Assembly: GCF_019279795.1 (NCBI RefSeq)
Contig: NC_056725.1
Coordinates: 1,067,749,810-1,067,813,809 of the forward strand
Source: Protopterus annectens
Taxonomy: Eukaryota > Chordata > Ceratodontiformes > Protopteridae
Length of the DNA stretch: 64,000 nucleotides
Direction of reading: 5' to 3'
Below the pieces are notes generated by a model. The model was not told where the DNA came from and did no database searches. It was given only the letters and a program-made list of their open reading frames with translations. Shown piece by piece: positions 1-12,910 of the stretch; positions within the stretch are counted from its first letter, which is position 1, and each line of letters begins with the position of its first letter. The translations under genes were made by a program, and so were the position numbers.

Positions 1-370
1 TGGACAGTCTGTGAAGCTCAGTACAGTTCTGAAGTATGAGTCCTATATTAAGGTCAGCAAACAAATGGGGAATGCCTTGGACAACATCAGGGAACTACAT
101 TACTGTGATAACAGGTGCAGCAACCACTGGCCTGCAGCACACAATAATCCCGAACTGGAGAACAGGTAGCTCTGGCCTAGAGTCACCTTGTAAGTACTGA
201 CAATCTCACTGGGCATGCTCCTATACTTAGATAAGTTGAGCCCAAGTCTATTGCCTCTACTGCTCAAAGACCTGCTATGTGGAAATATGTATGTACATTT
301 ATACAGCTGCGTACACATATTTGTCTATCCCTATCCCCCTTATGCTTGATTAGTTTCTCTATCCTTATGG

Positions 371-372
<2 letters not shown>
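1..372. other. Unassigned sequence
   Basis: No protein-like frame, RNA gene or recognisable element was found here. The short open frames lack any recognisable motif. Confidence 0.5.

Positions 373-433
<61 letters not shown>
373..433. repeat. (TA)n microsatellite
   Basis: An essentially pure TA dinucleotide run of about 60 bases. The minus-strand frame across it reads only as alternating I and Y. Confidence 0.95.
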
Positions 434-436
<3 letters not shown>

Positions 437-854
437 AACAAGATGTATATATAGCTATATAAAGTACAGTGATACATAAACTCCTCACATACATCTGCAT
501 AACACATTTACATTACTTACTTCCCCCCCCACCCCTGTTCTTGGTTGTAGTTTAAATTTGGTGGCTTTTGCAGTGCTCGCCCCACTGTAGATTTGATCTA
601 GGACACTCCCCAGTCCCATCTCTTTACCGCATTCTACCTAATAAACCCTTTCTGCACTTGCTTTTAGTCCTTTTTAATTTAATTACATTTTTTCAAACTG
701 TGTGTGGACTAATATTGCTATATACTCAAGTGTGCCAGCTTACACTGCATGTGAATTGTTTTTACTACTGTTTTTGCTACTTTTCTGAAAAAAAAAATGT
801 ATCTGCTTTTACTGTATTTTTGTTTCTTCCTACTTTATTTTGCTTTTGCGTCAT

Positions 855-1762
855 CTTAAAAGTATTCAATTGTATTTATTACTGCTTGGTGTATCTCATT
901 CTAAGCCTTTTAGTTTAAGCACTTGGGCTTCAGACCGGTTGTTTTACATTAAGAAGGTTTGTGGTCTGCACTGTGGTGGCAGAAAAGGTAGCTTACATCC
1001 TTCTAAGTTGGGAACTGCTGATTGAAGGCCCAGTGTCTGTTATTCTAAAAGTGTATTCATTCTGGTTTAAGCACTTGGCTTCAGGCCAGTTATTTTACAT
1101 TAGAAGGGTCGTGGTCTGCACTCTTGTGGGAGGAGAGGCTGGACTCTGCCCTTCTAAGCTGGGAATTTCTGGTTAAAGGCTTATAGTGCCTGCATATTTG
1201 AACTGCTTCTTACTGAAATTGGTACACCTTGTTTGCTGTAGCATAGACTAGATCCAGGCCTGCTGAATCTAGCTTTGTTTGTATAACTTGAGCACTAATC
1301 CAGGCATTCTTTAAAGTATTCAGTTGTATTTATTACTGCTTGGTAGTAACTTGATTAAAGTGTAGCTATCATTCTAAGTCTTTTGGATTAAGCACTTGTG
1401 CTTCAGACCAGTTGTTTTACATTAGGAAGGTTTGTGGCCTGCACTGTGGTGGCAAGACAGGTAGCTTACATCCTTCTAAGTTGGGAACTGCTGACTGAGG
1501 GCTCTGTGTCTGTTATTCTAAAAGTATATTAGTTCTGGTTTAAGCACTTGGGCTCCATGCCAGTTATTTTACATTAAGATGGTTCGTGGTCTGCACTCTT
1601 GTGGGAGGAAAGGCTGGACTCTGCCCTTCTGAGCTGGGAATTTCTGGTTAAAGGCTTATAGTGCCTGCATATTTGAACTGTTTCTTACTGAAATTGGTAC
1701 ACCTTGTTTGCTGTAGCATAGACTAGATCCAGGCCTGCAGAATCTAGCTTTGTTTGTATGCT
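855..1762 (+). repeat. Tandem 5'UTR monomers of CR1 copy A
   Basis: Two direct repeats of about 455 bp (855-1309 and 1310-1762) are closely similar. Each also contains two related sub-monomers, beginning at TTTAAGC or the equivalent near 914, 1066, 1388 and 1539, about 152 bp apart within a unit. The repeat lies upstream of ORF1. Tandem 5' monomers act as promoters in some LINEs; that role here is inference. A related stretch precedes ORF1 in the CR1 copy at 44.0 kb. Confidence 0.8.
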
Positions 1763-2095
1763 TGTTGTTTGTTTGCTTGTTATTTCCCTGAAACGCTAAT
1801 TCCACCTAAAACGAGGCTTTTCAGCACTTCTGCGGATCCCTAGTGATATCTGCATTGCTTAATGTACTTATTTCCTCATTTCACTTGAAAGAAAGTTACT
1901 GTTTGTCGTTTTTGCATTTAAGTTACCTGTAACACATTGCATTTAAATTACCTGGCACTTGCCCACTAAAGCAATTAGATAAGTCAGCACTAAAAAATTA
2001 AAAGCACTACACCCTCACAAACTCCCCTTGAGTACCTTGTTCCCCATTAGCCATTTTTTTTTCAATTATAAAGGAATTCCCAATATTATTCTTGC

Positions 2096-3062
2096 ATGTC
2101 CAAAGGTCAGTTGTCAATCTCCTCTCTGGTCCAGCTGGTGAATCTGGGAATCTTGAGGCAATGTTACAACTGCCTCATGTACATAGACAACCCTCTCCTC
2201 CTCCCAACAAATTCCAACACATGTGAGAGATGCAACCATATAGCCATACTGGAGGCTAAGCTCTCTCAACTCAGTACTGGCGTAACCAGTCAGGAGGAGA
2301 AGGAAACCACACTCACTACAATTCCAGTCTCACATAGACCTACCACGACAGCAAATCAAACACATAAACATACAAAAACATACTCGGAGGCTCTAAATAA
2401 AAATCTGCCTAAGCAGCAGAGACCTCCAAAGCAGACACCCAAGAACATCAAAACAAAACACGTACACACATAGCTCACAAAGCCAGTGTGCCGAACAGTC
2501 ATAGCCCTTAAGGCTAAACAATACACCTGATACACTTGTAAGAGGTGACTCTATTGTCAGGCACACTGACGTCCCGCTCACCATGCTGAACAAGGAGAAG
2601 GTCATGGTGAGCTGCCTGTCGGGCGCTAGGATCTGCCACATAACACGAGCACTCAGTTCACTCCAAGGCAAGTACAAATATGACTCAGTCATTGTCCATG
2701 CTGGTGTGAATGACCTGAGACATACCTCCCTGGACTACATGAAAAGAGACATAAAGGAGCTCTCTGAGCATGTAGCCCAGGCTGGTATGACCCTGACCTT
2801 GAGTAGCATCTTACCCTCACCAAGAATGATGCCACAATATGAAGACAAGATGATCAATTTCAAAAATTGCCTTAAGTATTGGTGTCATTCAAAGTGGATC
2901 CAGTGCCTGTCAGCCTGGGATGAGATGCCCGACAAGCCATGATGCTTCACTAGGGATGGCTTGCACCTGTCACCCCTGGGCTTTCGGATATTGGCAAAGG
3001 CTCTTGCTACCCCCATAGTGCCTTTTTTAGGCAAGGCTCAAAAGACAAACCCACCTCCATAG
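2096..3062 (+). pseudogene. CR1 ORF1: Cys-rich N-terminus plus SGNH/GDSL esterase (broken)
   Basis: ORF1 of CR1 elements encodes a nucleic-acid-associated protein with an esterase domain. The N-terminal frame (2096-2473) has two Cys pairs, CYNC and CERC, which could form a zinc site, then a short heptad-like helix and a Thr/Lys/Gln-rich linker. After a frameshift between about 2470 and 2540, the next frame carries the SGNH blocks in order: GDSIVRH (Ser in GDS at 2544-2552), HAGVNDL, and RDGLHLSPLG with the Asp and His of the triad. An in-frame TGA at 2940-2942 interrupts it, and reading resumes to a TAG at 3060-3062. Related blocks recur in the copies near 45 and 62 kb. The esterase identity is well supported; its role in retrotransposition is not known from this sequence. 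Confidence 0.82.
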
Positions 3063-3091
3063 GTATCACAAGGGATAAGAAACTAAGAGTA

Positions 3092-5884
3092 ATGCTACTC
3101 AACGCCAGAAGTCTAAACCTCAAGATGCATGCACCCGAAACTCTCCTTAGCATGGAGAACATCGATATCTGTGCAGTAACAGAAACTTGGCTCAAGGCAC
3201 CCGAGAGCACCCCAGCACTACCAGGTTATACCTCATACCATGCTTTTCTCCCCCAAAACTTGGACCGAACCACAAAATGAGGGGGAGTATCAATATTCGT
3301 CAAAGATACCCACACCTCCAGGTTGGTGGCACAGCACAAAGCATCAGAGACTATCCATGTGCAACTAACAGTGGGTAAAACTGCCTTCCAGTTTATAGCC
3401 TGCTATAGACCACCCTCCCAAACCCAGGAACCTTACTCAGCCTTCCTGAGAACACTAGAAAATATGAAGGTCTCTCTGAACACCATTATAATGGGCGACT
3501 TCAACTACCCAAACATAGACTGTGAACATTACTCTAGCTCCAACACCCTAGCCCAAAGGTTCCTAGAATTTATAAACTCAAATGCTATGGAACAACTTGT
3601 TATCACTCCCACAAGAGGGGAAAACATACTGGACCTGATCATCACCAACATGGGGACTCTATGCTCCAGACCAGAGGTGTATCCCTCATTGGTAAGATCA
3701 GACCATAAACTAATCTCACTGGATATTTACATCCCGACACCATCCCCTGCCCTGAAAACCACAGTGAAAAACTTCTCTAATGCAAATTTCTCACTCCTCA
3801 AAACTGAGGTGGAATCCTTCAAAGTCCCCGGGCCTGTGGAAAATATGGCCCAGACCGCAGAATCCTTTATAAACGCATTCTATGAACACCTTCAGGAATG
3901 CATGGATCATGCAATCCCAAATAAAACCAAGTCCCAATCCTCCAAAGGCAGACGTCCTGTCTGGTGGACCCCAGCCATAAACAAACTATACAATAGAAGG
4001 AGGAAGCTACTACATGATAGAACAAAATCCTAAAAAGGGAAGGCATCTCTGATCAGTATTAGCAAAAAACTACGGGCACTCATAAAATCGTCTAAGGCCA
4101 GCTTCGACAGAAAAATTGCACTGGACACTAAGGATAATCACAAGGCTTTCTTTAGTTATGTTAGGAACCTGGGTGGGAATTCCCAGATATGCTCAGAATT
4201 AGTCCAAAATGACAAAAATACACCAAACCCACAGACATTGCCAACATCCTAGTGAACGGGTTCAGCGCAAACTCCCCCTGTCCCCCAAAAAAGGGCAAAT
4301 ATCTATCCCAACAGAGTGCTGCCCCCCTGACATATCAGATGCTCAGGTAAGAGCTGTCCTCTCCAAAGCAAAAAACACAGCATCAATGGGACCAGACAGT
4401 GTCCTGGGCTGCGTCCTACATGAACTCCAAGAAGAGCTAAACCCAAACATAAAACTACTGTTCAATCTCAGCCTTACTACAGGATATGTACCCAAAGAGT
4501 GGCATACAGCAACAGTGGTCCCTCTCCACAAAGGTGGTGCCTCAACGTATCCTGGAAACTATCGCCCCATAAGCCTGACTAGCTTGGTCTGCAAAGCTAT
4601 GGAAAGGATCATCATGGACCTCATAAATAAAGATATTGGGGACCTACAGACACTGGATCCTACCCAGTTTGGCTTTGTTAAGGGCAGATCCTGCCTCTTA
4701 AACCTGGTTGATTTCATTGAAACAGTCACTAAGGCCATTGACGATGGGAAGGTGGTCCACACAGCCTACCTGGACCTCGCAAAAGCCTTCGATACAATAC
4801 CCCACTCGGGCATTATAGATAAGCTCACCAGCTTAAATATAAACCCCTATGTCACTAGATGGGTTGCAAACTGGCTCAAGGACTGAACCCACATGGTTAG
4901 AATTGCTGGAGCCATGTCAGACTCCAAACCAGTTCCAAGTGGCGTCCCACAAGGCTCAGTCCTGGGACCTCTCTTGTTCGGTATATATTTCTCTGAAGTA
5001 CAGGCAAGCACGGAAGGACTGTGGCTGACCAAGTTTGCAGATGACTGCAAACTGGGCGCCATAATCGACACTCCAGCCGACACAAGCATCCTCCAAAAGG
5101 GCCTCATAGGAACAGACAACTAGTGCCAGAGCCATGGCCTCAAGCTAAATGCCAAAAAGTGTATAGTCATCCTCTTTGGCAAAAACAAAGTGTCCACAAA
5201 TTACCACATAGGTGGTAATCCATTAAGTACAGAAGAAGTAATTAGGGACCTGGGGACCCAAGTTGATAGCAATCTCTCATTTGACAACCACGTGGCCAAA
5301 GTGGTAAGAAAAACATTTTATATAGCCCACCTAATCATGAAGGGATTCACATCTAGATCAGGGGAGGTCATCATGCCTCTTTACTCATCCCTCATCAGGC
5401 CCATAATTGAGTACAATGCCCCTTTGGAATGTACCTTACCAGACACCTGCAGCAACTGGAAAGACCCCAAAAGTACCTCACCAAGAGGATCAAAGGGCTC
5501 AAACAGATGCCATATGCTGCCCGGTTAAAGAAACTCCAGCTCTACTCAGTGGCATACCGCCTGCTCAGAGGCGATCTGTGCCTGACGTATAAAGCCATGT
5601 CCAACCCGGAATTAATGGACATGCTGCACCTCAGAAAATCCAAATCCCATCGAGCTACGTGCTCGAGACACTTGAACCTCAGCACTGAAATAAATAGGAC
5701 ATGCTGGAGGGACAGATTCATAACCCAGAGGCTCCCTTCACTCTGGAATAAAATCTCAGTCCAGGTTAGGCAGAGTCCCTCATTGACTCTCTTCAAGAGG
5801 AATCTTGATGAGTGGATGGGAGATTGTAGGTTTACCCCGGGTATCACTTCTGTGTCACTGTTAGACAGAGGCACAGCATACTAA
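3092..5884 (+). pseudogene. CR1 ORF2: APE-like endonuclease and reverse transcriptase (broken)
   Basis: The protein would nick target DNA and copy the element's RNA at the nick. Endonuclease motifs appear in order: LLNARSL, TETW, ACYRPP, GDFNYPN and SDH. RT motifs follow: YRPISL, QFGFVKGRSC, YLDLAKAFDTI, SGVPQGSVLGPLLF and the catalytic FADD at about 5035. The C-terminal part ends in FKRNLDEWMGD and SLLDRG. Lesions: TGA at 3278-3280, TAA at 4031-4033, a frameshift before 4209, TGA at 4884-4886, TAG at 5121-5123 and a frameshift near 5430. Rejoining all pieces across these breaks gives the order expected of a complete CR1 ORF2. This copy cannot make a working protein. Confidence 0.92.
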
Positions 5885-5996
5885 CCTCGAAAAAGGGCAT
5901 AGCAAAATTATTTTTAAATGGGTGGCGAAAGCCAAACACACTCTGGCTAGGCTTATGCATGCCCTAGGGCAGATAGCCTAGTATGAACCTATGAAC

Positions 5997-6534
5997 ACAC
6001 ACAACTACATTTAATGAGATATCCCTGTTAAACACGTTTATATAGATATGGACAAGGATATATGAATGTCTCCACACACCCCAGAATGCTGGGGTTATCT
6101 GCACATACACATGACAACCACTGTCCGATGGCACCTGACCAAGACTGCAGTGCTATATAATCCACTCAACCACAGATCCCTGTGCCTGTGGACTGCCACC
6201 TTGTAGACAGACTAAGGTACTCAGGTGGTGTAATGTGCAATGGGTGCAATGCATGCCTTGCACAGGCCATATTGTCCCTGGCCACATGTCCACCTATCAT
6301 CAAACTGCATACAGCCAGATATGGCCAGACTGATATGTGTACACACATAGCAGGGATACTACTAGGTATCTCACCCCTAGGACAATAGATACAATAACAG
6401 TACCAAGCAGTATCACTCTGCAGGCCACACATGCTGTCTAACACAAGACCACTTTGTATATTCCACCAAGCACTGTGCCTGCATCAACACATACAACAGA
6501 CATAACCTGTGGCACATGTGATAGGTACTGTGAG
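5997..6534. other. Unassigned sequence after CR1 copy A
   Basis: No motif-bearing frame. The CA/TG-rich texture resembles the decayed Harbinger-associated sequence further right, but I cannot assign it. Confidence 0.4.
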
Positions 6535-7280
6535 CTGTAGTGTGTAATACCAGATAGGTAGAAGTTCTAATCTCACATCATCTAGATGTGTGTGTATTGT
6601 TTATCAATGTATCCCCTCGCAGGACTATGGTCATGCCTATATGGGCTGTATTCATGCAATGGTATGCATTTTATTGCCCTGTGACTGGCTGCTGGCCTCT
6701 AAATTATTTCCTCAACAAGGTCTGTGGATGTCATCCACCTTAACAGCACTGGCTGACAATATAATAACAGATAAACTCCATGGCGCATGCAATATGTACT
6801 GCAAGCTACAGTGTGTATGACTAGACAGGTAGGAGCTCTAATCTCACATCATCCAACTCTACATATGTGTGTAAATATATCCCCATGCAGCACTTCAGAT
6901 AAACCTGCATGGGCTATCTCTGTGCAGTGGTTATGCATTTTATGCCCAGTGACTAGCTGCTGGCCTCAACCTTGGCCTCCTTTACAAGGCCTGCTGATAT
7001 CATCCACCTTAAGAGCACTGGCTGACAGTATAACATCAGATAAACAATGTGGTAGTATGCAATAAATACTGTGAGCTATAGTGTGTGCCAGCAGACAGGT
7101 GAAAGTTCTAATCTCAAACCATCCAACTTGTGTGTGTGTCTGTTTGTGTAAATATGTCCCCTTAAAGCACAGAAGACATGCCCCTGTGAATTGATTAGGA
7201 ATGTATGGCCTTGTGGCTAGCCACTGGCTCTAAAATGCCCTCCACTACATAAGCATAATTGATGTCCGCCACCATCTAGA
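6535..7280. repeat. ~271-bp tandem repeat, about 2.7 units
   Basis: The phrase AGGTAGAAGTTCTAATCTCA and close variants start near 6555, 6826 and 7097, so the spacing is about 271 bp. Each unit also carries a GACTGGCTGCTGGCCTC-like block and a CATCCACCTTAA-like block at matching offsets. The last unit is incomplete and more diverged. It lies on the 3' side of the minus-strand Myb/SANT-like pseudogene and may be part of the same transposon. Confidence 0.8.
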
Positions 7281-8184
7281 GTTGTATGTGCAGAATACCC
7301 AAGTGACATGTATCAATAGTAGAAGAGTGTTTCACAGGGTATGAAAGGATGATGATGGCAACTATCTTCATTCTCCCTGACACACTGTTCTATGCATATG
7401 CACCTAGGGAGCCATGCACATATACTGGCATACCTTGCTGATGTCATATCTCTGCTGTGCTGCCTTGCTATCTTGTGCTGTTGTATTTCCGCCATTTGTC
7501 CATAGCTGAACTGCTCAGACTCCTTGAAAAAATACATACACAGGCCCATGACACACCTGTCATTCTGTAAAACCACCACCAGTGTACCATCAGGCAACAA
7601 AGATACACAACGTTTGATGTGTAGATATGACACATGCCAGCATACAGTACCTTTAGTGGCCCACAACTGCCATGGCATAACACTACTGCACTACACAAAC
7701 ACATGCAAAGTTCTATAGTTATCGTGTGCATCAGACACATATATGGAGGTCCCTGCATCGATTGCACAGATAGCAGGGATGTGCACACGTACCATCACAT
7801 GCACAAGGTGTGGTGTGGGGGTGCCTGAGGCCAAGGCTGTGCTAAACAGTTGACAGCATGTGTGTGAGTCAGGAATGGGTGCTGGATAAATGAGCTATGG
7901 AGAGGTGCTGTGTGTGTGTCTGTAGGTGACCTGCATGTGACAGTGGTGTTGGAGTGTGTGTACATTGTTAAGCCTAGGTCTAGCCCTACACATGTGTATG
8001 GTAGGCAGCTGTGGACCATACATAGTAGAGTGGACAGTTCACAGTCTCCAGCCATGAACACGGCAACTTGCTTCACCAGGAGTAGCATGGGCACCATCAT
8101 GCCCAAGGTCAGATGTGGTACTAGTATCTGACAGTGACTGCTGTCTGCTGGGCTTGTGTCCCCCACAGTACCACACAGGACCAT
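7281..8184. other. Probable 3' flank of the Myb/SANT-like pseudogene
   Basis: No independent gene. On the minus strand the sequence just below 8190 continues a Ser/Pro/Arg-rich stretch like the one after 42,912, so part of it may be decayed 3' coding or UTR sequence of the same gene family. Confidence 0.4.
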
Positions 8185-9517
8185 GTGGTCATGGCCTGCC
8201 ATGTTGTGGTATGGACAGCACACTTCTTCTGGAGGTACTGCCACAACAGGTGCATGAGCATACATGGCCATGTGGGCTCTCAGGAGATGGTGTTGCTGGA
8301 CTATGTCTACATGTCCGAAGCCCATCTCCAACCAGATATTCCAGCACAAACAACGTGCACTCAAAGACAAACACTGTCTCAGCCCATCGTCTGTCCACTA
8401 CATCAGTGAAATGATCCAGGGCATCACCAATGTGGTGGAGGCAGTCACAGGTTACAGACTGTGCTGCATCCATAACGCTAAACATCCATCTGGTGTTGTG
8501 CTCAGAATGTGCCTGTGCCTCCAAGGCAGCCTAAAACATGCAGCGAGTAACTTGTGATGTGACACCTGCAACAGGAGGTAGATAGGCAGCAGTCCTCCTT
8601 CAAGTACCCCTGTCAATCTGCCTGTAAGGGACCTCTCCAGCTGTCTGACTATGGACAGTGTCTACACTCACTGACACCATAGTTCTCAAACTGTTCTGTA
8701 CTATGTCTCCACCCTCTGACTGTCCATTATCTGTGGCCTCTGGTGACTGTGTATGTGTGGGCATACTTACTGTGTGTGGGGACAATGGGGGCAGAAGAAG
8801 GATGTGAACCTCTGTGGCAGATTCAGCCACCGACAACCCCACCCATGCCTCACTATGGCCACCATAATCATCATCAAAGTCCAATAAGACACTGACATCA
8901 AGTTGTGAGGGGGACAGACTACAACCCTCCTGTTCACCTGTGAGAAGCAAGACAAAATCAGAATATTACCACCTACACTATTATGTATGGTAATCCACAC
9001 AGACTCATACAGATGAGGATCCACAACTGCATTACATGTCCCACATTTTCTCATCTCAGATTCCATGAACAACACACATACTCACAACAACATAGACTGA
9101 CAAGTCAGGCCATGTAGAACATGCAGGTCACCTACATCCAGTTAACGTTGCCAGTACAATACACCTGTGAGGTATGCAATATGACAGTGTATGTGGTAGA
9201 ACTACATGTAAAACCATGGTACACCTATGCTGAGAATGATATGCCAGTTGTAGTGTCACTGCCTCAGTTATGTACCATCTCCCTATTGTGTTTGAACGGG
9301 CATCTTGGAGTAATCGCCTCATGTATAGCAGGCTGCATAGTTGCTCATAACTATAAGTAACAAACATGTTAATGTTTATAGATATGCAAACTGTCTTTCC
9401 CTAGGCTATGCACTGTAGTTAACTTTCCTGAAATGTAACATACAACTATTCTACTCTGGCTAAGCACAACAGTTGTACATAAAGCAAAATGGCATCACTT
9501 AACTTTTATAGGGTGTA

Positions 9518-9571
<54 letters not shown>

Positions 9572-10320
9572 GTAAAACAACAGTATCACACTTACCAGGT
9601 ACAGGACCATGGACTCCGGCCACACCTGATGGGCCTATGAAAAGGTGAGGGAGAAGCATTGTCAGCAACACCAAATGTTGCAGTGGTACAATGTGATATG
9701 TGTGTATATCCACATGTACAGTAGTTAATGTGATACTGGCCATATTGCTGATATTCTGAGTATGTGTGCATAACTGTGGGTAAAAGCCAAACACCCCCAA
9801 TGCAGATAGGTTGGACATCCATGTACTAGCCTACAGAGCCTGCCACAATGACTGCTAATGTACAAAACTGATGAACACAGTACGCTTACCTGGACACTCT
9901 TCTGATGTGGACACTATGGCACCCACCTCCAGGATGTATGGCATGATGGATGCTTGGGAGCTGTTGGCTGATCCTAGATTCACCAGGAATTCCTCTGTGG
10001 CTGAAAGTGGTTGTTCTGTTGCAAGTCCTCCACCAGTGGCAGCATGATCCCTGGCAACAGCAGCTGCCCTCTGACTTGCGGCATTGACTATGTCTGTGGC
10101 CCAGTGTTGGACCTGGTCTTAGGTCCTGTCCTGTTGGCCAATCTGATTAACAGCCCTCACAAGGTCGCTCCACAATGCTGACTCCTGTTCATAATTGTGG
10201 TGGCCACTTAAAAGCAGGATGCGATGGTTGAATTTGAGGACATTCACTATAGCATCATTCCTTGCTGAAGAAAATATGGTGGATGTCTCCATCTGTACAT
10301 CGTTCCTGCAAGACAACAAG
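8185..10320 (-). pseudogene. Harbinger-associated Myb/SANT-like gene, type 1 (decayed copy)
   Basis: Harbinger transposons encode a Myb/SANT-like protein that binds the ends and brings in the transposase; that role is assigned by family. Three exons are visible. Exon 1 (about 10,320-9,890) has ALWSDLVRAVNQIGQQDRT, matching the plus-strand gene at 41.3 kb, and runs on to the donor GTAAGC. One in-frame TAA interrupts it at 10,121-10,119. Exon 2 (9,634-9,596) is a 39-base exon starting after TTTCATAG and reading GPSGVAGVHGPVPG. Exon 3 (from about 8,937) begins GEQEGCSLSPSQLDV and later includes FTDVVDRRWAET, matching FTEVIDRRWGDT of the other copy. Both introns are phase 1. The exon layout matches between the inverted copies, which is stronger evidence for a real gene than either reading frame alone. 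Confidence 0.75.
9519..9566. repeat. (TA)n microsatellite
   Basis: Pure TA run of nearly 50 bases lying just downstream of exon 2 of the minus-strand Myb/SANT-like pseudogene, inside its second intron. Confidence 0.95.
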
Positions 10321-12469
10321 AGGGGAACACATTACAGGACCAGAGACGTGGATGTCCACAATATACAGACCCTGCACATCCATAATGACCTTATTATCCA
10401 CTGTTCCCTCACATGGCAGTCTGGCATCACACTACATGTGTGGCTATAACCAAGATATCAATACTGGGTAATGTCACTGTGTGTCTTGACAGATTCTGCT
10501 GTATGTCTCTACACCAATCACTGCAGTGTACTGTGGTGTGTCCTCTATGGGTAAATCCCCACTAATATGTCATATGGCCACTGTCTGACAAATACCAGTG
10601 TGCTATTACAACTATATGGAGACAGTCCAGCAGCACCAGTGTGCCACAATGACAGACAGCAATGCATACCTGCTATAGTGTATGTTTCCTGTAGGCATCA
10701 TACCTCGCAACAATACAGATGTTTGCAGAATGTCACCATGTTTGCCTTATAGATGTGGTCCTTTTTGCACAAATGTGTGGATATCTGGCAAATGGTTGTC
10801 AGATCATTGATGGTTGCTGTGAGAAGATTAAAACAGAATCTAACTATCACCTGTCAGACCCCTCCAAAAAGCACTTACACTACAGTAATATATCTTAGTC
10901 TTTTAACATTCTTACTTCCTGATTTCTTACTATAGGGGGTTGAGAGGTATGTTAGGCATAGCTCCCAACCAGACAGGGGCGAATGTCCATGAAACAGGGA
11001 CTTAGCTAGAGTATATCAGGGATACTCAGGGACACTTTTACAGTGTCAGTACTATTTATGTGTGACACTGACAGACAGGGAGGAGGTGAATTACAGTACA
11101 CTGTTTGATGTTACAGGAGTGTACACCCTTACTTAGTATCACTATGTCTTATGTGTAATCCACTATCTTTACTACAACAGCCGACCATTGTAGGAGGGAT
11201 TGACAGGGATAGAGCAGAGATGTGATTCAAAGCAGGGATAGTTGAGAGGCATGTATGTAGCTGTTGGGCAGCAGAGTATCACTGACATGTCGATATCATA
11301 GATCTAATACAAACCTACTGTTTTAATCACTATTCCCCATACCTCAATCCTCCCATCTGCATCCTGTTTTATGGGGAAATCTAGTACATACCTGATAGAA
11401 TGATGTATTGCTTTGTTTGAAGCATTCCTCTGCAAATGCTTTGCACATACGTTGTCTGTGTGAGTAAAACCAAATACAGGCCTGTTCCCCATAAGCAGTT
11501 GCTTGCCTTTTGTAGGCAAAGCTCATTAACAGGTAATTGCCTCTGCATCAATCTGTGCTCAGAATTGATAATTGCATCCATAACAGCTGAATTGCACTAT
11601 TATTGGCCAATGACATGGTACCACAGTGCAAAATATAAGACCTTAGTGTAGGCCTTGGCCCCTTTCTTAGTTTTGGAGATGGACATTACTGAGGTATGGA
11701 GACTACAGCATCACAGATGGTAAGCACAAATACTTTCCACTGTAGAGATGTATGAAATATGTGCACAGGTTTTCTCCATATATTTGGGCAGTGTCCCATG
11801 ACATTGTTGTCTTCTGGCAGTTCACTGGCAAACAATGTGGGTTGAAGTCAGTAAGAGCAGAATGGGAGAGAGGCATGTGAGTGTCACACTTCATACATGT
11901 CAGCATATACATGCTAATACAGTAGCTGCTATTCTATCTACTTACTCACTATCTTTGTAGGGGCAAACTGTGTAACATGTCCTTATTTCTGGGCCTTTCC
12001 CCCCTTTATGTATGGATGTGTCCAGATCACCTGTTATTAGGGGGTTGGGAGGTTTGGTCAGTCTGTAGAAGGTACCTTAACATATAGCTGTGTATGATGC
12101 AGGCTGCAGGTGCTGCAGTAGGTTAGGACACATGGGGGGGGAGTGTGAACACTCTGGAGGCCAGCAAGCTGTATGTCTAACAGTGGAAGCAATGTCAACC
12201 CTGCTGTTACAGCAAAGCCAGGGTGAAGGCACCCTTTACAGTCCAGTTGAGACATGTGCTTAAGGTACATCTGTTCTGCAACAGTGCCAATAGCAGAGTA
12301 GTAGGCAACATATAGGTAGGCTGTACAAATATTAGTAGTGTGTCCCTACCTGCAGGCCTTTGACTTGCAAAACTAGGTAGCAAATAATTCAGTAGCAGTG
12401 ACCTATGGGGAATACAATTGCATGACTCGGTCATTACTTGCAGTCTTCACAACAATGTAATTGAAGTGC
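10321..12469. other. Unassigned 2.1-kb stretch
   Basis: No frame with recognisable motifs. It probably includes the 5' flank of the minus-strand type 1 Myb/SANT-like gene, whose first exon ends at about 10,320. Confidence 0.4.
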
Positions 12470-12550
12470 AACGCACTGATTTGAACCCAGTACTGTGTGT
12501 AGCAAAATGGACTGTATGCAATATATTTAACAGACTGAGCTACTGGGACA
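12470..12550 (-). repeat. tRNA-like module (SINE head or tRNA relic)
   Basis: On the minus strand an internal-promoter pair is visible: TAGCTCAGTCTGTTAA (box A-like) near 12,542-12,527 and GGGTTCAAATC (box B-like) near 12,488-12,478. The spacing is tRNA-like. I could not fold a clean cloverleaf, so I call it a tRNA-derived repeat, not a functional tRNA gene. A close relative is at 15,008. Confidence 0.6.
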
Positions 12551-12910
12551 GTGCTACAGCAGGTGTATTTGTCAGATATATGTGCCGACAGACAGCTGAG
12601 ACACATGTTGCCTGCATCCATCAGTATGTGCATGGCTTTCAGAGGCAGTTGTTCTGCAGCAGGGTCCCAGCTGAAGATATGTACTCTGCCATTGATGCCT
12701 TAGCATGTGTGTTTAAAGATGTTGCAGATAAAAGAGAACATTTGCCTGCTATTGCAGGACTCATGTACTACTATTATTATGTACTTGGCTATCTACTGGT
12801 GTATTTTAGTATCTGAGTCCCAGGTACACTCCCATGTTTCCCACTAGGTTCAATTTCAGTCATGTCAGTGGCAATCAGTATGTTTTATTGACAACACCTA
12901 TTCTAATTAA

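Larger units (their letters stand above)
855..5996 (+). mobile_element. CR1-clade LINE, near full length, defective (copy A)
   Basis: A non-LTR retrotransposon in order: tandem 5'UTR monomers (855-1762), a unique 5'UTR (to about 2095), ORF1 (2096-3062) and ORF2 (3092-5884). It ends in a 3'UTR whose last bases read GATAGCCTAGTATGAACC followed by TATGAAC. Other copies in the window end in repeats of the octamer CCTATGAA, the kind of short 8-base tail typical of CR1 rather than a poly(A). The endonuclease and reverse transcriptase motifs also fit the CR1 clade. Several stops and frameshifts show it is dead. It is the best reference here for the shorter CR1 copies near 19.9, 25.3, 28.3, 36.7, 43.9, 49.5, 51.2 and 61.1 kb. 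The exact 5' end is uncertain and could lie upstream of 855. Confidence 0.9.

Noticed and set aside
7795..8370. 191-codon minus-strand frame
   Set aside because: Overlaps exon 3 of the type 1 Myb/SANT-like pseudogene in another frame and shows no domain of its own.
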